Assembly (NCBI RefSeq): GCF_017794965.1 | Contig: NZ_CP051240.1 | Location: 1,612,001-1,676,000 of the forward strand | Direction of reading: 5' to 3' | DNA length: 64,000 nt | From: Alcanivorax sp. | GTDB taxonomy: Bacteria; Pseudomonadota; Gammaproteobacteria; Pseudomonadales; Alcanivoracaceae | Shown here: one piece after another, positions 8,421 through 16,948 of the stretch | How the letters are laid out: the number at the start of each line of letters is the position of its first letter | Numbering within the stretch: position 1 is the first letter of the stretch | Made by a program: the position numbers and the translations under genes | The notes under the pieces: model-generated | The model's database searches: none | Told to the model about the DNA's origin: nothing | What the model saw: only the letters and a program-made list of their open reading frames with translations

Positions 8421-9503
8421 ATGAATACCTGGGATGTAATGGTAGTGGGGGCGGGCCAGGCAGGCTGTGCCGCTGCCTGGGATCTGGCCGCTGCTGGACT
8501 GCGTGTGCTGGTGCTGTCCCGGGCGGCGGGTGCGGGGAAACCCTGTGCCGGCGGCGTGACCATGAAGACGCTCAACCGTTACCGGTTTTCCATCGCGCCG
8601 GTGGCCCGTGAAACCATCGATACGTTGCACATCAGCCGTTACCCGCGGCAGCCAGGGGCCTTGAAAGCGCCCGATCCGTTTTGCGTGATGACAGAACGCA
8701 GCGAACTGGATGCCTACTGTTTGTCCCAGGCGCAAGAGCAGGGGGCTGAATTCAGACTTACCCGGGGTATCGAGCGTGTTCGTCAGGACCACACCGGGGT
8801 TTCGGTGACTACCCGTGAGGGGGAGAGCTACCAGGCCGATTACCTGATCGCGGCTGATGGCGCCAACAGTCGGGTTCGCCATCTTCTCGGTGAACGGGCC
8901 TGGCAAGGAGCCATGGCCATCGAGGGCCATATCAAGCGAGAGGATCTGACCCATTATCCCGGCATGACCCTGGATTTTCAGGCCATAAAGGGTGGCTACG
9001 GCTGGCTGTTTCCCAAGGGAGACCATGTGAATGTGGGGCTCTACATCTGGAAGCATGGTCTCGCAGCCACAGACCGCAAGGCACTGGATCAATACTGTCT
9101 GCAGAAACTGGGCGTGAAACCGCACAAGGTCTCCGGTTTCCCCCTGGGCACCTGGTTACCCGGGGTGCGTCTTATGCAGGCACGTATTCTGTTTGCTGGC
9201 GACGCGGCGGGTTGCACGGAGGCTTTGCTGGGAGAGGGGATCTACGGTGCGGTGTTGAGCGGTCAGCTTGCGGCCGAGGCAATTCTGTCCGGTTCGCCAC
9301 AGGATTACCCGGGCTTGCTGGAAGAGTGGCGTGATGAGCTGGCAAGGGTGCGTCAGCTATCAGCGCTGTTCTATGGCTTGCTACCCCTCTCGGTGCCGAT
9401 ACTGAAAGGCTCGCTTGGGGAGACTCTGGTGGAGGGCTTTTCCCGTGGTTACACTCTGGGGCAGTGCAAGCGTCGTTGGCGCGGTGCTGCCAGTCTGGCC
9501 TGA
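8421..9503 (+). CDS. geranylgeranyl-reductase-family FAD oxidoreductase
   Basis: FAD-dependent oxidoreductase of 360 aa. The N-terminal Rossmann loop is VVGAGQAGCAAAWDLA, followed by PCAGGVTMKTL, the cysteine-bearing loop typical of geranylgeranyl/digeranylgeranyl reductases. LIAADGANSRVRHLLG and FAGDAAGCTEALLGEGIYG are the later flavin-binding blocks of the PHBH-like fold. The family reduces prenyl chains or hydroxylates aromatic rings; the substrate here is not known. A very strong ribosome site (TAAGGAGG) precedes the ATG. It is divergent from mdh and convergent with the AraC gene, with only 54 bp between the two stops. Confidence 0.82.
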   Translation: MNTWDVMVVGAGQAGCAAAWDLAAAGLRVLVLSRAAGAGKPCAGGVTMKTLNRYRFSIAPVARETIDTLHISRYPRQPGALKAPDPFCVMTERSELDAYCLSQAQEQGAEFRLTRGIERVRQDHTGVSVTTREGESYQADYLIAADGANSRVRHLLGERAWQGAMAIEGHIKREDLTHYPGMTLDFQAIKGGYGWLFPKGDHVNVGLYIWKHGLAATDRKALDQYCLQKLGVKPHKVSGFPLGTWLPGVRLMQARILFAGDAAGCTEALLGEGIYGAVLSGQLAAEAILSGSPQDYPGLLEEWRDELARVRQLSALFYGLLPLSVPILKGSLGETLVEGFSRGYTLGQCKRRWRGAASLA

Positions 9504-9557
9504 GCGAGGGAGGCTTCCAGCACCTCTGTTACCCCACCCAGACTCAGGCTGTGGGCG

Positions 9558-10607
9558 TCATACCGGGGGTGGGGCGTCGCGCCCCTGTTCCCGATAATTG
9601 ATGGGCGTAATCCCGAACCAGCGCTTGAAGGCACGGTTGAACGCACTTTGCTCGGAATAACCCAGATCCAGGGCAATCTGGTTCACTGAACGCTGGCTGT
9701 GTAGTAGCCAGTCACAGGCAAGGCGACGGCGCTCTTCCTCGAGCAAACTGGAAAAGTCCGTGTTCTCTGCCCGAAGCTGACGGCGTAATGTCCAGGGTTT
9801 AACGCCCAACTCATCGGCAATGGGTTCCAGTTGCGGGACCCCTTGCTGAAAGCATTTCTGTATTTCCAGGCGCACCTGATCAAGCAGGTTGTCACGGGCG
9901 TGATACTGGGTCACCGCCCGCTGCATGCGTGATCGCGCCAGCTTGTGCACATCCGGGTCCGCATCGCGCAGGGGCAGATCGAGGAGTTCGTTGCTCAGGA
10001 CAATGGCGTTCTCGGGCTGCTCGAAGGTAACTGTGCAATTGAATATGCGCTCGTATTCGCCGGCATCGCCCTGGGGGGCATGGCGAAAGTGAATGGCTTC
10101 AGGATTGTAATTCTGGCCCAGAATCCAGCGCCCGAAAGTAATGGCGGCGGCGAAATTCGCATCGATACGCGTGGGGTAGGTGGGCAGGGATTCCATGTCG
10201 CTGTCCCAGATAAGCCACAGGTTGGTGTCCTGCCACTCAAAGCGCATGTTGGCATATTCAGTGGTTACCTTCATGAACGGAATCATCAGTTCAATGGCAT
10301 CACGGAGGGTGGCGCTGGACATGCTGGCATAGCCCAGTTCACCCATGAAGCGTGGTCGAATGGCTTCGCCCATGTGCAAACCGAACAGGGGATCTTCGCT
10401 TTGTTTCAGGGCCAGCCGTATCAGCTGGTCTTCCACTGTCATGGTAATGCGCGATTGGGGGTTTTCCAGATCCTCATTGCTGACGCCCAGCTCGATCAGT
10501 GCGGCGCTCAGGTCGACGCCTGCGCGCAGGGCAGCATCCAGCAGGAATTCAAGCCAGAAGGGAGCGACGGTACGTTGTTGGAGAAGTGTTGAGTGACTGC
10601 GGGGCAT
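9558..10607 (-). CDS. AraC-family regulator with arabinose-binding-like N-terminal domain
   Basis: Transcription regulator of 349 aa. The N-terminal two thirds match the ligand-sensing domain of OruR/ArgR-like AraC proteins, with the hallmark GELGYASMSSATLRDAIE. Two helix-turn-helix units fill the last 100 residues, the second ending DLGYSEQSAFNRAFKRW then GITPINYR. The effector is unknown. In Alcanivorax and Pseudomonas such regulators often control fatty-acid, ester or alkane genes, so the phasin and esterase next door are possible targets, by position only. The 8-bp repeat CCCCACCC (9532) / GGGTGGGG (9567) could form a weak hairpin over its 3' end. Confidence 0.88.
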   Translation of the reverse strand: MPRSHSTLLQQRTVAPFWLEFLLDAALRAGVDLSAALIELGVSNEDLENPQSRITMTVEDQLIRLALKQSEDPLFGLHMGEAIRPRFMGELGYASMSSATLRDAIELMIPFMKVTTEYANMRFEWQDTNLWLIWDSDMESLPTYPTRIDANFAAAITFGRWILGQNYNPEAIHFRHAPQGDAGEYERIFNCTVTFEQPENAIVLSNELLDLPLRDADPDVHKLARSRMQRAVTQYHARDNLLDQVRLEIQKCFQQGVPQLEPIADELGVKPWTLRRQLRAENTDFSSLLEEERRRLACDWLLHSQRSVNQIALDLGYSEQSAFNRAFKRWFGITPINYREQGRDAPPPV

Positions 10608-10697
10608 GAGCTCGTGATTTGTTGTTATCCCGAGCAGTAGATAACGAGAGGAGAGCGCTCAAGTCAACCATTGTGTTGTGTTTATCAGCAGGAAGGC

Positions 10698-10718
10698 GGG
10701 GAGCAGAAGCTGCTCCCC
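10698..10718 (-). terminator. hairpin after the phasin gene
   Basis: Nine-bp stem GGGGAGCAG / CTGCTCCCC with a three-base loop, 24 bases beyond the phasin stop. The following minus-strand bases (GCCTTCC) are only weakly T-rich, so termination strength is uncertain. Confidence 0.5.
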
Positions 10719-10742
10719 ACGCCAATCCTTGCCGAGCCGGAC

Positions 10743-11102
10743 TTACTTCGCGTCCTTGGCCAGCTTGTTGACCTTGCGGGTCAGGGAGTTGAGCTTCTTG
10801 TTGAGTGCTTCCACGTCGCTCTGGGTCGGCAGGCCCAGCGCTTCAGCCAATTTGCCGCGAAGCTCGTCCAGGGTGGAGGTTTTGTCTGCCGCTTTTTTGG
10901 CTGTGGACTTGGTGGCCTTGGTCAGCGCTTTCTGGCGCTTCTCACCACTCTTGACCAGGGTGTCGAAAAATTCAGTGCCGGATTGTTCAACACGCTTGGC
11001 AGCGCCACGCAACGCGTTGCCTACTTTTTCAGCGGCTGCGCGGGTTTCGGTATTCAGTTGTTCGTAGCGCTCATTGAACTGTGAAATTACGGTGTTGCTC
11101 AT
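10743..11102 (-). CDS. phasin-like granule-associated protein
   Basis: Small helical protein of 119 aa, rich in Ala, Lys and Thr. Residues about 5-60 form an amphipathic helix of phasin type (FNERYEQLNTETRAAAEKV), a lysine/alanine-rich hinge KATKSTAKKAADK follows, and the end is a coiled-coil-like helix (LNKKLNSLTRKVNKLAK). This is the PhaF/PhaI-like plan: coating polyhydroxyalkanoate or other lipid granules and holding them to the nucleoid. The start at 11102 has AGGAGGG upstream. No PHA synthase is in the window, so the granule may be PHA or the wax ester/triacylglycerol bodies known in Alcanivorax. Confidence 0.75.
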   Translation of the reverse strand: MSNTVISQFNERYEQLNTETRAAAEKVGNALRGAAKRVEQSGTEFFDTLVKSGEKRQKALTKATKSTAKKAADKTSTLDELRGKLAEALGLPTQSDVEALNKKLNSLTRKVNKLAKDAK

Positions 11103-11179
11103 TGAAGTATCCCTCCTTAGATTGATTGGCGTGCCACACAGTGGCGACGCAAGTGTAGGCCAGCTCACGGGGGTCAGAT

Positions 11180-11199
11180 TTATTGTTGTCAAACAATAA
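11180..11199. promoter_or_regulatory. palindrome between the divergent phasin and carboxylesterase genes
   Basis: Perfect 8-bp inverted repeat TTATTGTT-GTCA-AACAATAA lying between two divergent starts (11102 and 11267). It has the size and symmetry of a dimeric regulator site. No protein is assigned. Confidence 0.35.
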
Positions 11200-11266
11200 A
11201 ACATGAGCTGGATTCAGTTACGAATCAGTAACAAACGCTTAACCCATTTTCCTCTCAGGAGCATCC

Positions 11267-12799
11267 ATGACCGCAGAGATTCGCCAAGGGCACTACGAAG
11301 GGCTTCACCACAAGGGTGTTATTGAATACCGGGGTATTCCCTATGCCCAGGCGCCCGTGGGAGAACGGCGTTTCAAGGCTCCGTTGCCGTTACCTGATAG
11401 CTGTGACCATTTTCGTGCCGATCAGTTTCCGCTTGCGTCTTTGCAGATGAATAACCCCATTATGGGCGTGAATGAATCCAGCCAGGACTGTCTGTACCTC
11501 AATATCTGGCGCCCGGAAGGCGAGGGTCCGTTTCCCGTCATGGTCTGGTTTCATGGCGGAGGTTACCTGTCCGGCTCTATTTCACAGGCGCTGTATAACG
11601 GCGCCGCTCTGGCGCGGAGTCAACAGGTTGTTGTGGTCAATGCGGCTTACCGTCTTGGCGCCCTGGGATTTGCTGATTTCAGCTCAGTGGCGCCGGATCT
11701 GGAGGCGGTCACCAATGCTGGTCTGCGCGATCAGGTGGCGGCACTGCGATGGGTGTCAGACAATATCGAGGCCTTTGCCGGTGACCCTGATGCAGTAACC
11801 GTGTTCGGCGAGTCTGCCGGTGGTTTCAGTGTGTGTTCCCTGCTTGCCTGTCCTGCGGCCAGCGATCTGTTCCATAGCGCCATTGTTCAGTCGGGCGCTG
11901 CCGATTTTGCGCTTTGCAGAGAAGAGGCCGCCAAGTTGGCCTCTGCCATGGTGGCGGCACTGCCCGGCGAGGGAAGTGCCCGGTCGCGTCTGCAAGATTG
12001 CAGTGACCGTGACTGGATCAGGGCGCAGAACGCCACCGTGAAAGTGTTGGTCAATAGGGGCTTGCGCAGCAGCACACCGCAGTTCGCCATGAATTTCCTG
12101 CCCGTGGTGGACGGGGAGCTGCTGCCGGAACTGCCCATCGACGCCATCGCGAAGAGGGCGGCCCGTGACAAGCGGTTACTGGCCGGGGTCTGTGCCGATG
12201 AATATACCTTTTTCCAGTATGGGGGGGTGCTGGCCGGGCAAACCACCATGGCGTCCCTGCGCGAGATTGATGAAGCAGAATTGTTACGTCGATTCGAACG
12301 GGGCTTGCCGGGGCAGGGGGAGGCCGCGAATACCTATTACCGGGAAACCGTCAGCCCGCATCCGCAACGGTGTGAGCTGGATCGACTGGCGGCGATGGAG
12401 TCTGATCGACTGTTCAGGGTGCCTACGCTTCGCCTGCTTGATGCACAAAGTGGGCAGAATGCTGCCTGCTGGGGGTTCCAGTTTACCTGGCCCAGTACCC
12501 CCTTCGGCTTGCCACTGGGCGCCTGCCATGTGGTGGATATTCCTTTCGTTTTCGGTGTGACCGATACGCCGGCGGGCGTGTATTTCACCGGTGGCGGTGA
12601 TGAGGCCAGGGCGTTGTCCGAGCAGGTGATGGCCGTGTGGGGTCGGTTTGCCCACGGAGAGGATCCCGCATGGCCTCGCTGGCAAGACGCTCGTCAGGTA
12701 CAGCAGTTCGGCCCCGGTGAGGCGCTCTCCCAGCTGCTTGACCCTGCAGGTGAGGCGCTCTGGGAGCGCATCATTCCGTTGCCGCCAGCCGTCGGCTGA
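11267..12799 (+). CDS. type-B carboxylesterase
   Basis: Alpha/beta-hydrolase of the carboxylesterase type B (PnbA/cholinesterase-like) family, 510 aa, hydrolysing carboxylic esters. The oxyanion-hole motif is VWFHGGGYLSG, the nucleophile S183 lies in FGESAGG, the probable acid is E312 (GVCADEYTFF), and the catalytic histidine is H421 in GACHVVDIPFVFG. EDCLYLNIW-like CLYLNIWRPEG is the second family signature. No signal peptide is seen, so it is probably cytoplasmic. TCAGGAG gives the ribosome site. It diverges from the phasin gene; a role in ester or storage-lipid turnover is possible by position only. Confidence 0.9.
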   Translation: MTAEIRQGHYEGLHHKGVIEYRGIPYAQAPVGERRFKAPLPLPDSCDHFRADQFPLASLQMNNPIMGVNESSQDCLYLNIWRPEGEGPFPVMVWFHGGGYLSGSISQALYNGAALARSQQVVVVNAAYRLGALGFADFSSVAPDLEAVTNAGLRDQVAALRWVSDNIEAFAGDPDAVTVFGESAGGFSVCSLLACPAASDLFHSAIVQSGAADFALCREEAAKLASAMVAALPGEGSARSRLQDCSDRDWIRAQNATVKVLVNRGLRSSTPQFAMNFLPVVDGELLPELPIDAIAKRAARDKRLLAGVCADEYTFFQYGGVLAGQTTMASLREIDEAELLRRFERGLPGQGEAANTYYRETVSPHPQRCELDRLAAMESDRLFRVPTLRLLDAQSGQNAACWGFQFTWPSTPFGLPLGACHVVDIPFVFGVTDTPAGVYFTGGGDEARALSEQVMAVWGRFAHGEDPAWPRWQDARQVQQFGPGEALSQLLDPAGEALWERIIPLPPAVG

Positions 12800-12894
12800 C
12801 ATTCCTGTTAAGGCCGAAAAGGCGTAGAATACGCGCCCCGTCTGCTTGTGGCGGGGCGTTGTGGTTTTAATGTTCCAACCCCCAAGGTGAGTCC

Positions 12895-13230
12895 ATGGCT
12901 GTCGCTGAGCAGATTGAGAGCAAGATCCGGGATGCTGTACCCGTGGCCCATTTATCCCTGGAAAATGAAAGTTACAAGCACAGTGTGCCGGCCAATTCAG
13001 AAACCCATTTCAAGTTGGTGCTGGTCAGTGATGCTTTTGCCGGCATGATGCCGGTGCGACGGCACCAGATGCTGTATCAGCTTCTGGCAGACGAACTGGC
13101 CGGCCCAGTGCATGCACTGGCGTTGCATACCCATACCCTGGATGAATGGAAAGCCCTGGGCGGCGAGGTGGCGCAGTCCCCGGATTGTCTGGGTGGTAGC
13201 AAGCACGACCCGGAATTTGGCCAACGCTGA
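12895..13230 (+). CDS. bolA: BolA-family protein
   Basis: Small alpha/beta protein of 111 aa. BolA proteins pair with monothiol glutaredoxins around a shared [2Fe-2S] cluster and also act on morphology and stress genes. The class II KH-like core shows in LSLENESYKHSVPANSETHFKLV, with the conserved histidine, then LVSDAFAGMMPVRRHQMLYQLL and ALHTHTLDEW with its histidine. The tail PDCLGGSKHDPEFGQR is typical of the longer BolA branch. AAGGTG precedes the ATG. A likely -10 (TAGAAT) lies about 70 bases upstream beside a CGCCCCG/CGGGGCG hairpin. The glutaredoxin gene is not in this window. Confidence 0.9.
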   Translation: MAVAEQIESKIRDAVPVAHLSLENESYKHSVPANSETHFKLVLVSDAFAGMMPVRRHQMLYQLLADELAGPVHALALHTHTLDEWKALGGEVAQSPDCLGGSKHDPEFGQR

Positions 13231-13304
13231 CGGCTACGCTGTGCCCCCCTGGCCGGTTGGTAATGTGATGATTTGTGATTTCAGATTCGGATTGGAGTTG
13301 GCAA

Positions 13305-14270
13305 GTGAGTAACCGTCATTCTGTGGAAACAGCAGACAGTATTGTCGTGGCAGCCCTGTACAAATTTGTCGGGCTGGACGATTACCAACAGCTCCGCGAC
13401 CCCCTGCTCGCACTGATGATGAAAGAGGATGTGCGCGGCACCCTGTTGCTGGCCAGTGAGGGGATCAACGGCACGATTTCGGGCCCGCGCTCCGGTATCA
13501 ACAGGGTTCTGGCGTGGCTGCGAGCAGACCCACGGCTGGCAAATCTGGAACACAAGGAATCTTTCCACGATGAACACCCCTTCCTGCGCACCAAGGTGAA
13601 GCTGAAGAAGGAGATCGTCACCATGGGCGTTGAGGGTATTGATCCCAACCGCACTGTCGGTACTTACCTGTCTCCGGAAGAATGGAATGCGGTGATCAGC
13701 GACCCGGACACCATCCTTATTGATACGCGCAATGATTATGAAGTGGAGGTGGGCACCTTCAAGGGGGCCATCAATCCCCATACGCAAACCTTTCGCGAGT
13801 TCCCGCAATACGTGAAGGACACCCTGGATCCAGCCAGACACAAGAAAGTGGCCATGTTCTGCACCGGTGGCATTCGCTGTGAAAAGTCCACGGCCTATCT
13901 CAAGGAGCAGGGTTTTGAAGAGGTCTATCACCTCAAGGGCGGGATCCTCAAGTACCTGGAAGAAACGCCGAAAGAAGCTTCATTGTGGGAGGGGGAGTGC
14001 TTCGTATTCGATGAGCGGGTCACTGTGGATCACGATCTCAATCCCGGTGAATACGATCAGTGCCATGCCTGCCGTCGCCCCATCAGCGAAGAAGACCAGC
14101 AATCCGATCAGTTTCAACTTGGCGTGTCCTGTCCCCATTGCTTTGATGAATCCAGCCCCGAACAAAAGGCCCGCTTTGCCGAGCGCCAGAAACAGATTGA
14201 ATTGGCCCGTGCGAGAGGCCAGGCACACCGCGGGCAGAATCCGCGAGATGTGGAATCAGGAAAAGCCTGA
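13305..14270 (+). CDS. trhO: tRNA uridine(34) hydroxylase TrhO (rhodanese-like)
   Basis: Cytoplasmic enzyme of 321 aa that, in known members (E. coli YceA), hydroxylates U34 of tRNAs to ho5U using oxygen. An N-terminal ferredoxin-like domain (VVAALYKFVGLDDYQQLRD) is followed by a rhodanese domain with the active-site loop MFCTGGIRCEKSTAYL, then a C-terminal segment with two CxxC pairs (CHACRRP, CPHC). I chose the GTG at 13305, with GGAG eight bases before it, over an in-frame GTG at 13275. It follows bolA by 74 bp and may share its transcript. Confidence 0.92.
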   Translation: MSNRHSVETADSIVVAALYKFVGLDDYQQLRDPLLALMMKEDVRGTLLLASEGINGTISGPRSGINRVLAWLRADPRLANLEHKESFHDEHPFLRTKVKLKKEIVTMGVEGIDPNRTVGTYLSPEEWNAVISDPDTILIDTRNDYEVEVGTFKGAINPHTQTFREFPQYVKDTLDPARHKKVAMFCTGGIRCEKSTAYLKEQGFEEVYHLKGGILKYLEETPKEASLWEGECFVFDERVTVDHDLNPGEYDQCHACRRPISEEDQQSDQFQLGVSCPHCFDESSPEQKARFAERQKQIELARARGQAHRGQNPRDVESGKA

Positions 14271-14322
14271 CACTGCCGGGTGTCTCACCTAGACTGAGCC
14301 GATCCGTTCGAGAGAGGTTCTG

Positions 14323-15048
14323 ATGCGTCTGTTGTTGTGTCTTCTGCTGGCCAGCGTGAGCGGGGCCAGCCATGCCACCAGCATTCAGGTTGCGGTGGCA
14401 GCCAACTTTGTTCAGCCACTGCGAGCAATGGTCGCCCACTATCAGCAACGCCATCCTGAAACCGACATCGCCCTGACGGTGGCGTCCACCGGAAAACTGG
14501 CAGCGCAGATCCGGCAGGGGGCCCCCTATGATGTATTTCTGGCGGCTGATGCCCGTCGACCCCGTGAACTGGCTGAAGAGGCGTTCGGCATCGCCAGCAG
14601 TGTGAGAAGCTATGCCCGCGGGGTCCTGGTGCTGTGGTCGCCCCTTGCTGGTCAGGATCTAAGCGCGGCCTCGTTGCGCAGCGGCAAGGTTCAGCCGCTG
14701 GCACTGGCGAACCCGCGCACCGCGCCCTATGGGCTTGCTGCCCGTTATGTGCTGGATGAACTGGCACTCCCTGATTCGGTGCGCCTGGTGCAGGCTGAAA
14801 ATGTTGGCCAGAGCTATCATTTTGCACACAGTGGCGCCGCCGCTGCCGCCTTTGTGGCCTACAGCCAGGTGCGCGAACAGTCTGGGGCACTGTGGCAGAT
14901 TCCGGTGACGGATTATCCGGGCATCAACCAACAGGCCATTCAGCTCACTGACCATGAGCATGTTGCCCGTTTTTATCAGTTCCTGTTCAGCGAAGAGAGC
15001 AGGTCGATTATCAGACAACACGGTTATCTGGTGTCCGATGCTGAGTAA
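14323..15048 (+). CDS. modA: molybdate ABC transporter, periplasmic binding protein
   Basis: Periplasmic molybdate/tungstate-binding protein of 241 aa. A short signal peptide is clear (MRLLLCLLLASVSGASHA, cleavage about residue 19), followed by the family opening TSIQVAVAANFVQPL. Ligand-loop signatures STGKLAAQIRQGAPYDVFLAAD and ANPRTAPYGLAA fit ModA. It overlaps modB by 11 bases and heads a modABC operon, which supplies molybdate for the molybdopterin made by the moaCDE genes at 38.1-39.4 kb. No ModE gene or clear ModE site was seen. Confidence 0.93.
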   Translation: MRLLLCLLLASVSGASHATSIQVAVAANFVQPLRAMVAHYQQRHPETDIALTVASTGKLAAQIRQGAPYDVFLAADARRPRELAEEAFGIASSVRSYARGVLVLWSPLAGQDLSAASLRSGKVQPLALANPRTAPYGLAARYVLDELALPDSVRLVQAENVGQSYHFAHSGAAAAAFVAYSQVREQSGALWQIPVTDYPGINQQAIQLTDHEHVARFYQFLFSEESRSIIRQHGYLVSDAE

Positions 15049-15721
15049 TGCGGACTGGCTGGCGCTTTGGGTCAGTGTCCAACTGGCGCTGGTGACAGTG
15101 GTCATCCTGCTGCTGATCTGTACGCCGTTGGCCTGGTCCCTGGCCCGTCATCGCTGGCCGGGGCAGTCACTGGTTGAAGCATCCCTGGCACTGCCGCTGG
15201 TGCTGCCACCGTCGGTATTGGGATTCTATCTGTTGATCTTCCTTGGCCCCCATGGACCGGGCGGCTGGCTTGGCCAGCTGTCAGGGCTTCGTTCTCTGGC
15301 TTTCAGCTTTACAGGGCTGGTGATCGGTTCTGTGGTGTACTCACTGCCCTTTGTATTGCAGCCGTTGAAAAATGCCTTTGCGTCGCTGGACCAGGATCAG
15401 CTTTCCATGGCCGCTGTGTGTGGCGCCAGCCCCCGCGACCGGTTTTTCAGTCTGGTATTGCCCCAGGCCCGGCTTGGTTATCTGACGGCCGGGGTGCTCG
15501 GCTTTGCCCACACATTGGGAGAATTTGGCGTTGTGCTGATGATCGGCGGCAGTCTGCCCGGAGAAACCCGTGTGGCGTCGGTTGCACTGTATGAGCATGT
15601 TGAGGCCGGAGACTATGGCAATGCCCACCGCCTGGCGGGTGTCCTGCTAGTAGTATCCCTGTTGTTGCTGTGGTGGCTGTTTCGCTGGCAGCGGCGCCGT
15701 GCCGCAGGAGGCTGGCTGTGA
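15038..15721 (+). CDS. modB: molybdate ABC transporter, permease
   Basis: Inner-membrane permease of 227 aa with about five to six helices. I put the start at 15038 (MLSNADWLALWVSV), inside the end of modA, because the protein then begins like other ModB proteins; the frame is open further upstream. The cytoplasmic EAA loop reads MAAVCGASPRDRFFSLVLPQA, which contacts ModC. LPPSVLGFYLL and HTLGEFGVVLMIGG are ModB signatures. The stop overlaps the modC start. Confidence 0.93.
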   Translation: MLSNADWLALWVSVQLALVTVVILLLICTPLAWSLARHRWPGQSLVEASLALPLVLPPSVLGFYLLIFLGPHGPGGWLGQLSGLRSLAFSFTGLVIGSVVYSLPFVLQPLKNAFASLDQDQLSMAAVCGASPRDRFFSLVLPQARLGYLTAGVLGFAHTLGEFGVVLMIGGSLPGETRVASVALYEHVEAGDYGNAHRLAGVLLVVSLLLLWWLFRWQRRRAAGGWL

Positions 15722-16773
15722 GTATGGCGTTTCAGGTCACCGGCACAGCGGGCAACTTCGTTGTTCAAGCCGCAGGCCAGCTGCCCGCTACGGGTATCAC
15801 TGTACTGTTCGGTCCCTCCGGTACCGGTAAAAGCACCTTGCTGAACATGCTGGCCGGGCTGACACCCTGTGAAGGGACGATCCGTTTCGACGGTCATTGC
15901 TGGCAGGAAGAGCCTGAGGGTCCCCGGGTGCCGGTGTGGCAGCGCCCGCTTGGCATGTTGCTACAACAGCCAACCCTGTTTTCCCATCTCAGCGTGCAGG
16001 GCAATCTGGATTATGTCCGCAGACGGCGGGGCGGGGCATCCGATTTGGATGCAATCATCAAGGAGACGCGTATTCAGACGCTGCTGGACCGACATGTGGA
16101 CACCCTGTCCGGCGGAGAAGCACAGCGGGTTGCCCTGGCCAGGGCTCTGGCTGGTAATCCGGCCCTGTTGCTACTGGATGAGCCGCTTTCTGCGGTGGAT
16201 CTTGCCCATCGGGAAAGTCTGTTGGCGATGATTCAGTCAGTGTCTCAAAACGTGCCCATTCTCTATGTGACGCACAGCCTGGACGAGCTGCTTTTACTGG
16301 CTGATCAGGTGTGGCTGATGGACCAGGGACGACTGGTGTTTCAGGGGCCTGTCAGTCAGGCGCTGTCATCATTAAATGGCCCGCTGGCCCAGCGTAGTGA
16401 TGCCACTGCCTTGCTACTTGGCCAGTGCGGAGATTTTGATAGCGGAGACCATCTTCAGACTGTGCTGGTAGGGGAGACGGCGGTGTTGGTGCCCACAGCC
16501 CATCCCCGTCAATCCGGCAGTTCAGTGAGACTGCGTATAGCCGCCCGGGATGTCAGCCTGTGTCTCCAGCCACCGGGTGGAACCAGTATTCTCAATAGCC
16601 TGCCGGTTACCATTGAGGCCCTGAGCCCGTTGGGGGCGGGCCAGCATCTGGTACAGCTGTCCATGGCGTCACAGATCTTGCTGGCCCGGTTGTCTTCTCG
16701 CTCTGTGAGGGAACTGGAGCTGACGGTGGGGCAATCCCTGTTTGCACAGGTCAAAGCGGTGGCGTTGGTTTAA
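15718..16773 (+). CDS. modC: molybdate ABC transporter, ATPase
   Basis: Cytoplasmic ATPase of the molybdate importer, 351 aa. Walker A is FGPSGTGKST, the ABC signature LSGGEAQRVALARAL, and Walker B LLLLDEPLSAVD; H-loop YVTHSLDE. A C-terminal MOP/TOBE-like domain (VTIEALSPLGAGQHLVQL) is where molybdate regulates known ModC. The start is taken at GTG 15718, which overlaps the modB stop and has GCAGGAGG at the right distance; an ATG two codons on is equally possible. A repeat element follows. Confidence 0.93.
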   Translation: MSMAFQVTGTAGNFVVQAAGQLPATGITVLFGPSGTGKSTLLNMLAGLTPCEGTIRFDGHCWQEEPEGPRVPVWQRPLGMLLQQPTLFSHLSVQGNLDYVRRRRGGASDLDAIIKETRIQTLLDRHVDTLSGGEAQRVALARALAGNPALLLLDEPLSAVDLAHRESLLAMIQSVSQNVPILYVTHSLDELLLLADQVWLMDQGRLVFQGPVSQALSSLNGPLAQRSDATALLLGQCGDFDSGDHLQTVLVGETAVLVPTAHPRQSGSSVRLRIAARDVSLCLQPPGGTSILNSLPVTIEALSPLGAGQHLVQLSMASQILLARLSSRSVRELELTVGQSLFAQVKAVALV

Positions 16774-16809
16774 GTTCCAGTTATGAGCTGCGGGCTATGA
16801 GCTGTGAGA

Positions 16810-16937
16810 TTCAAGCTACAAGTTGCAGCGCGGGTTAAGTGAGGGAGGATTGTGAAAGCGTGGAGGCCGCGCCCAGTCGATGTGCGCGGGTAGCTATGCT
16901 TGAACCCGGCAGATTATTGGACGCGTTGTAGCTTGAA
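16810..16937. repeat. inverted repeat between convergent modC and the Lgt-like gene
   Basis: Perfect 12-bp arms TTCAAGCTACAA (16810-16821) and TTGTAGCTTGAA (16926-16937) enclose about 100 bases. Inside, CCGCGC / GCGCGG (16868-16890) can form a GC-rich stem. No T-run is seen. Architecture (AT-biased outer arms, GC-rich inner hairpin) matches other convergent gaps in this window. Confidence 0.6.
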
Positions 16938-16948
16938 GCTTGTTGCTT

